This document shows positions 46,793-58,673 of a stretch of 64,000 nt of DNA, piece by piece. The stretch is from NCBI GenBank assembly GCA_951812925.1, contig OX638368.1:69674912-69738911 (forward strand), read 5' to 3'. Below the pieces are notes generated by a model. That model made no database searches and was not told the DNA's origin. It saw only the letters and a program-made list of their open reading frames with translations. Source of the stretch: Calliopum simillimum. Lineage: Eukaryota; Arthropoda; Insecta; Diptera; Lauxaniidae. The stretch's first letter is position 1. The number at the start of each line of letters is the position of its first letter. A program made the translations under genes and the position numbers.

Positions 46793-47639
46793 TACATATT
46801 AAATATTTCTGAAAGGTAAATCTAGGATATGATGTATGGAGTTCTTTTCATTCAAACATCCTGCTAGGCGGGCAGCATGTTTGTGAGAAGACTGAACGTA
46901 CAACAACTGCGTTCTTCTGCGCGTTTACCAAACTCCTAGGATGTACAAGTCCCTATTAACTCGGGAGACACATTGAACACTGAATTATATACAAGATTAA
47001 TTATGTATAATAATGTTATTTAGGATTAAGATTTTTAAACTTATTGTTAGTCTCCTAAGATGAGAAGATTCAATAAATGAATTCAAGTATTAAAAAAAAA
47101 AAAAAAAAAAAAAAATTGAAGGAGTTCGAATATATTGCCTTATGTGAAAAGTTTTTTAAAATCGTTTTATTAGTTTCAGTGTCAATAGGGAACAATAACG
47201 AGATCAGCGAGTTTCCCGAATTTCAAAATCTTGATCTAGACAAAATCTTGAAAAAAACACTTAAAAATAAAATCTCGAAAAATAAAAATTTTTAAAAAAA
47301 GTCTTGGAAAAAAATCATCTTGAAAAAATCTTGAAAGTTAAATATGTCTACTTTTTTAAATAAAAATTATTTTTTACACGCTTTGCGATTGTAAGTGGGT
47401 GGTGCCCAGAATTTAAATGAAAAAAAAAAATAACGCCCCACGGCCAAGCCGCAGCATCGATTTTTATGGAATTAATGAATACATTCTATACGTAGATTTC
47501 TCAAAAATTCTTTATGAGAAATTAAGTTTCACGCGCTCTAATTAAAGAATACATTCTATGCTTACGTTCTTTGAAAATTCTTCAAAAAAAAAATTTTTTT
47601 TCTAATCGTTTGACATTCAAGATTTTGACTTTCAAGATA
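46793..47639. other. No supported gene
   Basis: A/T-rich, with an A-run of about 24 at 47091-47115 and a repeated AAATCTTGAAAAA-type stretch at 47230-47340. No domain is recognised in the open frame at 47077-47295. Confidence 0.45.
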
Positions 47640-48765
47640 TTTATTTTTTATTTATTTGCGCAACAATAAGTACAATAAGATAAATCTTTTGGAGTACAAC
47701 ATACTGATATGGTCTAAGTATAAAATTATATGAATAAGACTAAACTATAAGTAACAGGACAACATAAAATAAAAAATTAAACATTAGAAACTAAAAATAA
47801 TATACAAAAAAATATTTAAAACTAAACTAGATGTCTGGATATCACAGTAGGGGAGAAATAATATTAATAATTGAGATAAAAATAAAATAATCTATTGAGA
47901 ACGCAAGAAATATTGCGCAGTTAAACGCTTAAAGTTGTTAAGGCATTTTACATTTTTAATGTTATTAGGTAAAGAATTCCAAATTCTAATGGCATTGATG
48001 AAGAACATTTTGGTAGAACTGTAATGCGTGAAAGGCGGTATAGTTAAATTATGGCATCTATCAGATATACTAAAGCATAGCTTTTCATATATGTCGATAA
48101 AGCGGAGTTTTAAAATAAATATTTTTATGCAGGAGAATGCAATTTCGAGACATTAAATAGTTTTCAACCGAACATCCAAGAATCTTACTTTTCCAAGAGG
48201 AAATGTGGTCAAATCTGCGCAGGCCATAAACATAGCGATTAGCATTATTAAACGTTACTTGCAGCTTGTGGAGAGATCCAGAGTCTAGTTTACTGTAGAC
48301 AACCTCAAAGTAACGTTAAAAAGGAACAACTAATTACATAACCAGTTCGCTTTTGGTTTCAATTGGGACAAAGTTCGTGGACATCCTTAAACACCGAAGG
48401 GTCAAATAAATTTTACGTACAACGTGGTTTATTTATATGGTCTGAGCATGTCAACATAGAGTTTATATGAAACCCAAGACTAGACCTTTTGCTAACAAAA
48501 TTTAGCTGAGCATCACCAACATACATTCAACATCAGGTTTAGTACGCAAAATCTGTAAAATGACTGATTTAGCGGGATTCAAGCGCAGAGCATTAAGCGA
48601 GGCCCGACTGTTGATTGCTGCAAGGTCCTCATTAAATCTAAAACTTAGGTCATCAATCAAGCCACTCGCGACATGTAAATTTGTATATCGTCAGCATAAG
48701 CGTGCATTTTCACATTGCTGCAAACTGAAAATATATCATTAATGAATATATAGTCGTCATAAAGC
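47640..48765 (-). mobile_element. Jockey-like LINE fragment (RT C-terminus and 3' part)
   Basis: Broken minus-strand frames give MHAYADDIQIYMSR near 48687-48720 (the RT catalytic box). Further on they give KLQVTFNNANRYVYGLRRFD near 48230-48290, almost the same as KLQVAYNNVTRYVYGLRRFD in the LINE at 23301. It is truncated 5' of the RT palm and carries several frameshifts. It is an older copy of the same or a sister family. Confidence 0.8.
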
Positions 48766-49161
48766 GCCTCGTTGTAGGTGGCAGAACGTGAGCATGCTAG
48801 ATTAACCTGGTCTAGAGCTCGTCGGATTGGGTGCGGTTCTTGTTCTCCACAATTCTACAACCACCAATGAACACAAAAAAAAAATCATGCACAATAAATC
48901 AATAAACCTACCGACTGATCCTGTATATAAGGTCGATGACCAATAACCATATTTTAATGGAATATGATTCGTTTAAATCAAATCAGAACCGAAAAACAAT
49001 TCAACACAAGAACACGAAGAAAAAAAAAATTAGAAACCGAGAAGCTGAGATGAAATTTGCTTCTCTTCTCTTACCCAACCATAGCGAGAGACAGTTTAGG
49101 TCTCCCCTCCCAGCCAAATTCATCATTACCGAACTAAACCTTACTTACAAGTCAGAAATTA

Positions 49162-50978
49162 CACTGTGGAACAAAATTTGGTCGACAAAAGTTTACTCGG
49201 GTCTGACGCTGCGGGGTGAAAATATAGGCCAAAATGAAAGATCATTTGGCTCAGTTTGTTCAAGTTGGCTCTAGTTTTCGAGAAAATGCCGTTTGAATTT
49301 TGCACCTTGAAGTATGTGGTTTTTTCAATATATCTCGTAAGTTAACTGAGTTTTATAGCATTTGGTGGTGGAATTTCGTTTATCTCGTCCACATCTACAC
49401 TTTCACTACCAAATCAGTGCTTTTGGAAGCATTTTTGGCAAGTTAGAGCACAAAATTTGCAAAAAAGTGATATTTTTCGCCTTTTATGACATTCGGCTGA
49501 ATAGAAATCACTCGAGTGGTGGATTTATGCCTTTTAACCTATAGCCGAGATCCATTCGAACACTTTAATATAATATATGTTTCATATGGGCAAAAATATC
49601 TCAAGTGAGCCACCTAAGAAATTAAATGTTAAAAAGGCTTTAACAAAATTATGTTTTATAACAACTAGTAAAGATTTTGTAAAAATGTATTTTTTAGAGA
49701 TATTTAGCATAGGTCGGGGAATAAAATGGTGTTTTTGATTTGTAAAAAAATGTTTCATTTATTATTGAAAACCCCTATTTCAAAAAGGTATATCAAAATA
49801 AAGCAACTTCTTCGCCTCTGAGAAAACTATAAAAAATTAGTAAGCACTCTACACTTGACAAGAAACTATATTCCAGAAAAAAAATTGGGGTAATCGATAT
49901 TGGTTCAAAAGTTATTAACAATATAGTGATGTCGTGCAAGTATTTTTTCAGCATTAGAGAAAAACAAGGCATCCTACGAAAAAAGTGTATATGGCATAAA
50001 ATGCTTAGAATTATCCAAGGAATATGTGTGAATTTTTTCAGAATTTTCTGAGACGTTTTATAATTTTTCAAAAGGTCCGAAAAAAAATATATGTTCCAAA
50101 AAAACTCACACGTATTCCTTAGATAATTCTAAGCATTTTGTGCCATATACACTTTTTTCGTAAGATGCCTTGTTTTTCTCTAATGCTGAAAAAATACTTG
50201 CACGACATCACTATATTGTTAATAACTTTTGAACCAATATCGATTACCCCAATTTTTTTTCTGGAATATAGTTTCTTGTCAAGTGTAGAGTGCCTACTTA
50301 TTTTTTATAGTATTTTAGAGACGAAGAAGTTGCTTTATTTTGATGTACCTTTTTGAAATAGGAATTTTCAATAATAAATGAAACATTTTTTTTACAAATC
50401 AAAAACACCATTTTATTCCCCGACCTATGCTAAATATCTCTAAAAAAAAACATTTTTACAAAATCTTTACTAGTTGTTATAAAACATCATTTTGTTAAAG
50501 CCTTTTTTAAATTTAATTTCTTAGGTGGCTCACTTGAGATATTTTTGCCCATATGAAACATATATTATATCAAAGTGTTCGTATGGATCTCGGCTATAGG
50601 TTAAAAGGCATAAATCCACCACTCGGGTGATTTCTATTGAGCCGAATGTCATAAAAGGCGAAAAATATCACTTTTTTGCGAATTTTGTGCTCTAACTTGC
50701 CAAAAATGCATCAAAAAGCACTAATTTGGTAGTGAAAGTGTAGATATTAATGAGACAAACAAAACCCCACCACCAAATGCTATAAAACTCAGTTAACTTA
50801 CGAGATATAATAAAAAAAAACCACATACTTCAAGGTGCAAAATTCAAACGGCGTTTTCTCGAAAACTAGAGCCAATTTGAACAAACTGAGCTAAATGGTC
50901 TTTCATTTTGGCCTATATTTTCACCCCGCACGGTCAGATCCGAGTAAACTTTTGGCGCCCAAATTTTGTTCCACAGTG
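49162..50978. mobile_element. 1.8-kb perfect-style palindrome, CACTGTGG ends, TSD TTA
   Basis: The ends are CACTGTGGAACAAAATTTGG and its complement, flanked by TTA (49159-49161, 50979-50981). Complementarity continues through both 900-bp arms to an axis near 50070-50095 with almost no loop. The same peptide (MPCFSLMLKKYLHDITILLI) is therefore read from both strands (49793-50071 and 50138-50356). CACTG ends with a 3-bp TSD point to the CACTA/CMC group; TTA would also suit PIF/Harbinger. No transposase is present. Confidence 0.85.
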
Positions 50979-51799
50979 TTATTTAGTAACTCAACATTTT
51001 ATTTTAAATTCTCATTACAACTCAAAAGAAAATTTGTATATAATGGAAAACAAATAGAGTTGTTGAAAATGATTTAACGTTGCTTATGTATATAACTAAA
51101 CACTGTATATAAGCGCATTTTTTTCCTCAAACGCATTTAAATACTTAACATCGAAATGAATTTAATGCTCTAAATTTAAATTATTATTTTTCTTTTAGTT
51201 CAGTGGTTTACAATAGATTTTAATGTGAAATAAAAAAATGTATTTACTTAAATAAAATAAAATTTAGTTTTCTATAAAACTTACCTTTTTTCCCCCATGA
51301 ATTGTAAATTCTTTGCAGGTTTAAATAAGCATTTCTTTAGCATAAATTTATTTAGGAAATTAAGGAAAACAATTACTCACGTTTTTTTTTTTTGGTACAC
51401 ATTTTGAGGAGATTCCACGACGCTAGCGCTAACAAGGCTCGATCTTTGTTTTTATGTAGTTTCGATTTATTTACCTGGATTTTTGTTTTTTTTTCGGACA
51501 AGACGGCGCACAATGGGAGATTGTGGCCATAAATAGGTAAAATTTGAAAGTGCTATGAATTTAAAAAATTTTTACGCCAATCGTCAGATAATACTTAGGG
51601 ACGGAAAAAAAAAACTATAAAAGTTTAAAATTTTGTTTTGGTTTAGCAACACAGTGAGCCCAAAGTTGGACTTTAAACAGAAAAAATGCTCTACAGAACT
51701 TTTAAAATTAGGAACTGCTGGATAAACGCTCTAGTTAATTTGTTTTAAGCCCGATCCACTAATGTAGCATATCGTTAGAAAGTATATTGTTTCTACTTT

Positions 51800-52400
51800 G
51801 CTAAAAATAATTTATTTTTCTTTTGCCGATTTTATGTGAATTAAAGTGATTTTTCAAATATTTAAAAAAAAATTGTAAAAATGGAAAAATTGCAAACTTT
51901 GACATTAAAAAAAAAAAATACATTTTCTGATTTTCATTATTTTTCAATATAATATGTGGCCAAGTATGCTTAATCGAAATGCAAAGTCCATACTGCTTTT
52001 TTTGAGAACTTTTTTTTTTATAAACTTTTTCATATTGTGGTTTTTGACAGGACAAAATAAGTTGACTTTTTTGGAATGCTATTTTTAATTCGTTCGAAAT
52101 ATATCAAGATAGCATTTTGTCAAAAAGTACAAGCATTTAGCTTTTAAAAAAACATTTGTTTGAGTTTTTATGTATGATAGGTGAATTATGGTGATCTTTC
52201 GAAAATTTAAGCTCTAAAAGCCGAAATCGATAAATTTTACAAACTTTGACGTTAAAAAAAAAAAAATAAATTTTCTGATTTTCATTATTTTTCAATATAA
52301 TATGTAGCCAAGTATGCTTAATCAAAATACAAAGTCCCTACTGCTTTTTTTGAGAACTTTTTTTTCTATGAATTTTTTCCTGTAGCAGTTTTTGACAAAA
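51800..52400. repeat. ~349-bp tandem duplication
   Basis: TGATTTTCATTATTTTTCAA...GCCAAGTATGCTTAATC and CTGCTTTTTTTGAGAAC occur at about 51930-52010 and again at about 52278-52360, about 349 bp apart with a few substitutions. Open frames in it are repeat artefacts. Confidence 0.7.
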
Positions 52401-52569
52401 AAAATATTTTTATTTCTTTACATTCTGCAACGTTTTGCAATATATTTCTCAATTTTAAGCTTACAGTCTTCTTAAATTCCAAAAAAAAAAATTTTTAAGA
52501 GAAGGGTGACAGGTAAGGGGTATATTTCCTCCTTTTAATCCCCCTTGGGACTCACCTTTTCTTAAAATA

Positions 52570-52914
52570 AGCCAAGAGCATATTGAAGGCTATACAAAAA
52601 ACATTACAATAGGTATAATATGCCCCCTTCTGTGCATAAACTTTTAATTCACGGAAGCGAAATAATACAAGCACTTCAAATACCAATTGGTAGTCTTTCC
52701 GAAGTCAGGAAGCATCAAACAAAGTTTTTAAAAGCGCTAGGTTACACAACAGCAGATTGTGCTCTAGAATAGCAAACAACGAAGACGTTTTGCATTACAT
52801 GCTGATCTCTTCTGATCCGATTATTAGCCAAATCCGAGAAAAACGTTATAAAAAATATAAAGAGTTATCAACAGAAGCTCAAGAGCTGTTGCAATTAAAT
52901 GAAAAAACTGATTA
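52570..52914 (+). pseudogene. Remnant of a transposon-encoded protein
   Basis: The frame around 52620 reads YNMPPSVHKLLIHGSEIIQA then LQIPIGSLSEVRK and stops at a TAG near 52768. A shifted frame continues RIANNEDVLHYMLISSDPII to the end near 52914. I recall a Y-x-MP-x-SVHK-LIHG ... PIGQLSEEAQEA ... LL-x-SSDP pattern in many arthropod transposon-like proteins of unclear class; that link is from memory. Only the C-terminal part survives. Confidence 0.5.
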
Positions 52915-53029
52915 AAATAAATTTAAAACAATGAAATAACTTAATATTTTTCTATTCTTTTTCTATCATTGTATGCATTAGTTTCGACTTGATTGTGTCC
53001 TCCTTTTTTGATTTGATCGCCATTTTGAG

Positions 53030-54120
53030 CCAAAAGAATTGCAATGAAAAAGTTTCTAGTGCGGACTATTTTTTCTGATAGTTTTTATGAAAATAATAAA
53101 TAAAATGTTTAAAGGGCGTGACAACGCCTACTTTTTTAGTGGACATTATTTGTCATAATATCTTTAACACATTGGCTAAAAATTATCAATCTGCATTAAA
53201 GATTTTTGGAGATATTGATAAGTTAATTTTTTGGTAGGCGTGGCACTGCCCATTTTTCTAGTGCGGATTATTTGTTTTGATGGTTTTTTCATATGTACCA
53301 AATAATATCTATCTTCGTCAAATATTTTCAGAAAAATGATGAATTTTTGTTTTTTTTGAAGGCGTGTTACCGCCCATTTGTCCGGTAAACATTATTTGTC
53401 CTGATGATTTTTACACATTTACCAAATCTCATTTATCTGCGTCAAAGAGTTTCGGTGATATGATTAGTCAATTTTTTGGGAGGCGTGGCACCGCCCACTT
53501 TTTAAGTATGTAGCTTAGCCTTTTTTGTACTAGCATAATATAAAAACATCTTTAAAATCGGTTACTTGGTTTCCGAGTTAATAAGAGACAAATACACAAA
53601 CAAACAAAATCTAGTTTTTATAAAGTAGATTTTCGTTTATTCCTCATAACTTAAAAACTATAAAAGATAGCGCAAAATTTTTAACATTTTTGAAATTAGC
53701 GGGGTCAAGTTATTGAAAATTGATACCCATTTTGAAAAAAAATTCGGACCACGCCCCAACTTTGTATGGGAAGTAGGCGTGTCCGTCGGCGGATTTTGTT
53801 CATATTCACAGATTTTTTTTATTTTAATGTAGAAAACATCTGTACCAAATTTCAATAGCCCAGCTCTATTATTACTATATATGACCGCCGTTCCATATAA
53901 ACCCTCCCATTGTGCGGCGTGGCACCTCCCAAATTAGCAAAATCTTCAAAACGCTATAATGAAAGCGTTTTTTGAGATAGTCGAACTAAATTTTACTCAG
54001 ACGCTAAGAACTATAAATGCATGCTCTCAACAAAAACTGGGTGAATTTAGACGAGAGGGCGTGGCACCTCCCATATAAGAAAAATTTTCAAGATATTGCA
54101 GTGTAGGGTATTTAATGTTT
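53030..54120. repeat. ~123-bp repeats with GGCGTGGCACCGCCC motif
   Basis: GTGGACATTATTTGTC, GTGCGGATTATTTGTT and GTAAACATTATTTGTC recur near 53140, 53262 and 53386. Each is followed by a run ending in AGGCGTGGCACTGCCCA or a variant. Further GGCGTGGCACCTCCCA blocks continue to about 54080. This is a common type of dispersed intergenic repeat in flies. Confidence 0.65.
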
Positions 54121-54239
54121 TGCCAGGCCAAATGTTACACCCTTACTAGTTTTCATTAAAACGTTACCACTTGATTTTCTTAAATTTTTGTTTTTCTTTT
54201 AAAATTCATTTAAATTTTACTTCATTTACTATTTTTTTA

Positions 54240-54400
54240 CCCTACACCCAGGGTATATTCACTTTGTCCTTCCGTTTGTAACGCAGGGAAGGAGGCATGG
54301 CAGATATAGAAAAGTATATATATTCTTGATCAGCGTCACCTGTTGAGTCGATATAGCTATGTCCGTCCGTCTGGCTGGCTGTATGTGAAAATACACTTTT
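54240..54400. repeat. Dispersed fly repeat (ATTCTTGATCAGCGTC block)
   Basis: CCTACACCCAGGGTATATTC, TATATATTCTTGATCAGCGT and GTCGATATAGCTATGTCCGT in this order match a repeat common in Drosophila intergenic DNA as I remember it. It leads directly into the 514-bp array. Confidence 0.6.
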
Positions 54401-54419
54401 TGGGAAAATTTTTTTTTTT

Positions 54420-56392
54420 ATTTAGTTTTTGGATCAGATGATGATTTACATTATTAGCTACCAACAATGAAAATACATTGATGGTCGGAGCTTACTGTTC
54501 AGTGTTTTTAAGTAAAACAACAATAAAAACACAAAAAACAAGGCAAAGTACACATAAATAAAAACAGCAAAAAAATGTATCGGAAGGCTGGTTTGCGTTA
54601 CTAGTTTCGCGCCCCACCACAGGTCAAAATTGACTATAATAAGTCAATTCCGCATCAGACGCTTTGCCGACATTTATAGAATTCTGCAAGCGTACTTTAA
54701 TTAACTTTTAGCATAGATTAGACGAGAATCACAGCTACAAGAAAAACACAGCACATGCAAAAATTCCAATTTCTTTGTTTTTTCCCTTCATATGCATTGC
54801 CCTGCCGTTGTGAGTCATCGATATTATACTATTTTTGCATAGCGCTTCGTTTGCAAGGTTTTTTGCCGAGACAAAACGAAGTAGCAAGCGCATTCGTATG
54901 TTTATCAGTTGGCTCTCTGAGATTTTCTAGTTTTTTAGTTTTTGGAACAGATGATGATTTACATTATTAGCTACCAACAATGAAAATACATTGGTGGTCG
55001 GAGCTTACTGTTCAGTGTTTTTGAGTAAAACAACAATAAAAACACAAAAAACAAGGCAAAAATACACATAAATAAAAGAAGCAAAAAAATGTATCGGAAG
55101 GCTGGTTTGCGTGACTAGTTTCGGGACCCACCACAGGTCAAAATTGACTATAATAAGTCAATTCCTCATCAGACGCTTTGCTGACATTTATAGAATTCTG
55201 CAAGCATACTTTAATTAAGTTTTAGCATAGATTAGACGAGAATCACAGCTACAAGAAAAACACAGCACATGCAAAAATTCCAATTTCTTTGTTTTTTCCC
55301 TTCATATGCATTGCCCTGCCGTTGTGAGTCATCGATATTATACTGTTTTTGCATAGCGTTTCGTTTGCAAGGTTTTTTGCCGAGACAAAACGAAGTAGCA
55401 AGCGCATTCGTATGTTTATCAGTTGGCTCTCTGAGATTTTCTAGTTTTTTAGTTTTTGGAACAGATGATGATTTACATTATTAGCTACCAACAATGAAAA
55501 TACATTGATGGTCGGAGCTTACTGTTCAGTGTTTTTGAGTAAAACAACAATAAAAACACAAAAAACAAGGCAAAAATACACATAAATAAAAAAAGCAAAA
55601 AAATGTATCGGAAGGCTGGTTTGCGTTACTAGTTTCGGGACCCACCACAGGTCAAAATTGACTATAATAAGTCAATTCCTCATCAGACGCTTTGCCGACA
55701 TCTTATAGAATTCTGCAAGCATACTTTATTTAACTTTTAGCATAGATTAGACAAGAATCACAGCTACAAGAAAAACAGCACATGTAAAATTCAAATTTCT
55801 TTGTTTTTTCCCTTTTATGCATTGCCCTGCCGTTGTGAGTCATCGATATTATACTATTATGGCATAGCGTTTCGCTTGCAAGGTTTTTTGCCGAGACAAA
55901 ACGAAGTAGCAAGCGCATACGTATGTTTATCAGTTGGCTCTTTGAGATTTTCTAGTTTTTTAGTTTTTGGAACAGATGATGATTTACATTATTAGCTACC
56001 AACAATGAAAATACATTGATGGTCGGAGCTTACTGTTCAGTGTTTTTAAGTAAAACAATAATAAAAACACAAAAAACAAGGCAAAATACACATAAATAAA
56101 AAAAGCAAAAAAATGTATCGGAAGGCTGGTTTGCGTTACTAGTTTCGGTACCCACCACAGGTCAAAATTGACTTTAATAAGTCAATTCCACATCAGACGC
56201 TTTGCCGACATCTTATAGAATTCTGCAAGCATACTTTATTTAACTTTTAGCATAGACTAGACGAGAATCACAGCTACAAGAAAAACACAGCACATGCAAA
56301 ATTCAAATTTCTTTGTTTTTTCCCTTTATATGCATTGCCCTGCCGATGTGAGTCATCGATATTATACTATTTTTGCATAGCGTTTCAGGTAC
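54420..56392. repeat. ~514-bp tandem array, 3.8 units
   Basis: CAGATGATGATTTACATTAT occurs at 54435, 54948, 55462 and 55973 (spacing 513, 514, 511). Units share GAAAATACATTGATGGTCGG, AATGTATCGGAAGGCTGGTT and CGAAGTAGCAAGCGCAT. Small open frames repeat in each unit and are not genes. The array stops inside the fourth unit at GCATAGCGTTTC. One more unit lies at 4290-4860, 50 kb away. Confidence 0.88.
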
Positions 56393-57055
56393 ATTAAGCT
56401 AGCAGAGCGAAAATGGCAGAACTGAAAAAAAATATGCCAGAATTATAGGCTAATTATAGGCTAATTTTGGGCCCAAACGCCGAATTTTAGGATCCTCATT
56501 TTTTTAAAAAAAAAAAAAACATACGGGACGTATATTGAACTAAAGTAAGTAGTCAATAATTATAGGCTAATTAAAAGCTATTTAAATGCCCATTCGCCAA
56601 GCAAAAAAAAAAATTCTGCTAGGTATAGTTTAAGCTAGCAGAGCGATTTCGAAAAAAAAAAACATTTTGTGCTAAAGGAAGTATTCAATAATTATAGGCT
56701 ATTTAAATGCCCAATCGCCAAGTAAAAAGATTTCAATTAAAAAAAAAAAATGCTGCTAGGTATAGTTTAAGCTAGCAGAGCGGTTTCGAAAAAAAAACAT
56801 TTTGTACTAAGGAAAGTAATCAATAATTATAGGCTAATTATAGGCTATTTAAATACCCAATTGCCAAATAAAATGCTTTCAATTTAAAAAAAAATCTGCT
56901 AGGTTCAGTTTAAGCTTGTAGAGCAATTTCAAATAAACTCAGTTTGAACTAAAGTGAGTAATCAATAATTAAAGGCTAATTAAAAGCTATTTTAATGCCC
57001 CATTGCCAAACGTAAGACTTTAAATAAAAAAAATCTGCCTTTCCAGACAGACTGA
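56393..57055. repeat. Irregular ~115-145-bp tandem repeat
   Basis: TTAAGCTAGCAGAGCG or a variant recurs near 56396, 56630, 56767 and 56911. Each is followed by CAATAATTATAGGCTAATTA and TATTTAAATGCCCAATCGCC blocks. It starts where the 514-bp array is cut. No coding potential. Confidence 0.75.
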
Positions 57056-57120
57056 CATTCTCGCCTTGTTATAGCATAAAAACATTAAAACTATTTCTAA
57101 TTAACGTAAAATGTATGGAC

Positions 57121-57739
57121 TAGGGGTCTGCACAAGACGACTTGTTTGCGTTTTAAGACATTTCGTTTCAAGATGCGTTATATTTTGTACCTGTTTTTTA
57201 TTTATCAAATGCTCTACTTCAGTGTCGTGAGTAAATGTCTTGACAGAACTAGAATTTGAAAGAAAATAAACAAATACTGTGCTAATTTGTCTTGTTTGAT
57301 TTGTTTCAGTTATTTTAGTTGCATACTGTAGTAGTAGTGTACACTACTAAATGCTAATGGTGTGATAAGAGTAGTTTATCGCTCTCTTCTTGTGCCTCTT
57401 TTTTGTTTACGCTCTCTCTCTGTCGCAAAAATATATGAAAGCTACTACAATTCTGCAAGTGTTACCATATCATACATTTTATTGTAGTTTCTCTACACGC
57501 ACGTTTTACAGTGACCTGAAGTATTTGTTTTTATAAAATAGAGTACACTGATGTATTTTTTAGAAACAAGTTTATTTTTCACACTGATAAAACAAGACAA
57601 TGTAAATAGTGTCAAAATGAAATCAGTGTACACGATGATTTGAATCTTGAATTTTTTGGATCAAATGCATCAGTTCACTGAAAAATGTTGGTGTAAAAAA
57701 AAGTACACTTTATTTCAAGATGTCTTGTGCAGACCCCTA
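57121..57739. mobile_element. hAT-type MITE, 619 bp (8-bp TSD GTATGGAC)
   Basis: The ends TAGGGGTCTGCACAAGAC and GTCTTGTGCAGACCCCTA are complementary. GTATGGAC lies directly outside both (57113-57120, 57740-57747). Eight-base duplications and TAGGGGT-type ends are typical of hAT transposons. The interior has no transposase. Confidence 0.9.
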
Positions 57740-58190
57740 GTATGGACCGCACGAACATAAACTCAGATTGTTTTGTTTTGAGACAGAAAATCGTAGGTGT
57801 AAACACTGTGATAAGGGACAGACAATTGAGAATCGAATGTTGCGTACTGTTTAGTCGGAAGTGTAAACAGCCCGTAACACCCTATTAAAGCCGATATATC
57901 GGAGAGACTATCGATCAAGTTCGTCAGTTTTGCTCAAATTTTCTCTTGTTTGCGTGTGTGGCCGCTATTTTTCATCAATCATCAGTCAACCACAAAACAG
58001 TTTGTAGTTGAGTGACAATCAGCGGCCATATATGACTGACGAACATGATCGCTAGTGTGTGCCCCCTATTAAGAGCTGTCTCACACGTCAGACAAAACAG
58101 TCTTTGAACTATTTGGTCTGAATCGGGTTTGTGTTTATGCCAAATTTTGTGTGGACAAATAGCTCACAGATTGCTTAAGAAATTATCTTG

Positions 58191-58673
58191 TAAACTATTC
58201 TCACTTGCCTTGTTAACCAGATGAATACTGATTAAGCACTAACCGGGATAGTTTTCCATATAAAAAGCTTTTCGATTTGTATGAGAAAGATTACCTAGTT
58301 TTTAAATAATTAGATCATTCAACCCAAAAAATCGGCAGGTGGCATCTTCAAATCCAAAAAACCCCAGGGAAATTTTTAAATTTTCTTTTCTTTTGACAAA
58401 TGCAAAATGTAAACAAATTAAATACTTTTAATAAAAAGCAAATTAAAGCTAAAATCAAAAATGTGTTCGTCTCAATTGTTTTTAAAAAAAATTTAAATAA
58501 CGAAATATATAAAAATATATACAATATGAAAAAAGTGAAATTAGTGGCGTGATTTGGTAAAGTGTCATTGAAATCATAGATGACTCATCCAGGTAAAAGG
58601 TGTGAAAGTGGTTCTGTGATTATCAAGATTTTCTGATTTTAGGCTGGTTAACCAGACAAGTGAGAATAGGGTA
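58191..58673. mobile_element. Palindromic MITE (CTATTCTCACTTG ends)
   Basis: CTATTCTCACTTGCCTTGTT at 58195 is mirrored by AACCAGACAAGTGAGAATAG ending at 58669, both next to GTTAAC. TA flanks both (58191-58192, 58672-58673), suggesting a TA duplication, but the outermost bases differ (AA against GG). The interior includes AT-rich non-coding sequence. Confidence 0.6.

Noticed and set aside
49793..50356. Two frames encoding the same peptide on opposite strands
   Set aside because: They are mirror arms of the 1.8-kb palindrome and show no domain.
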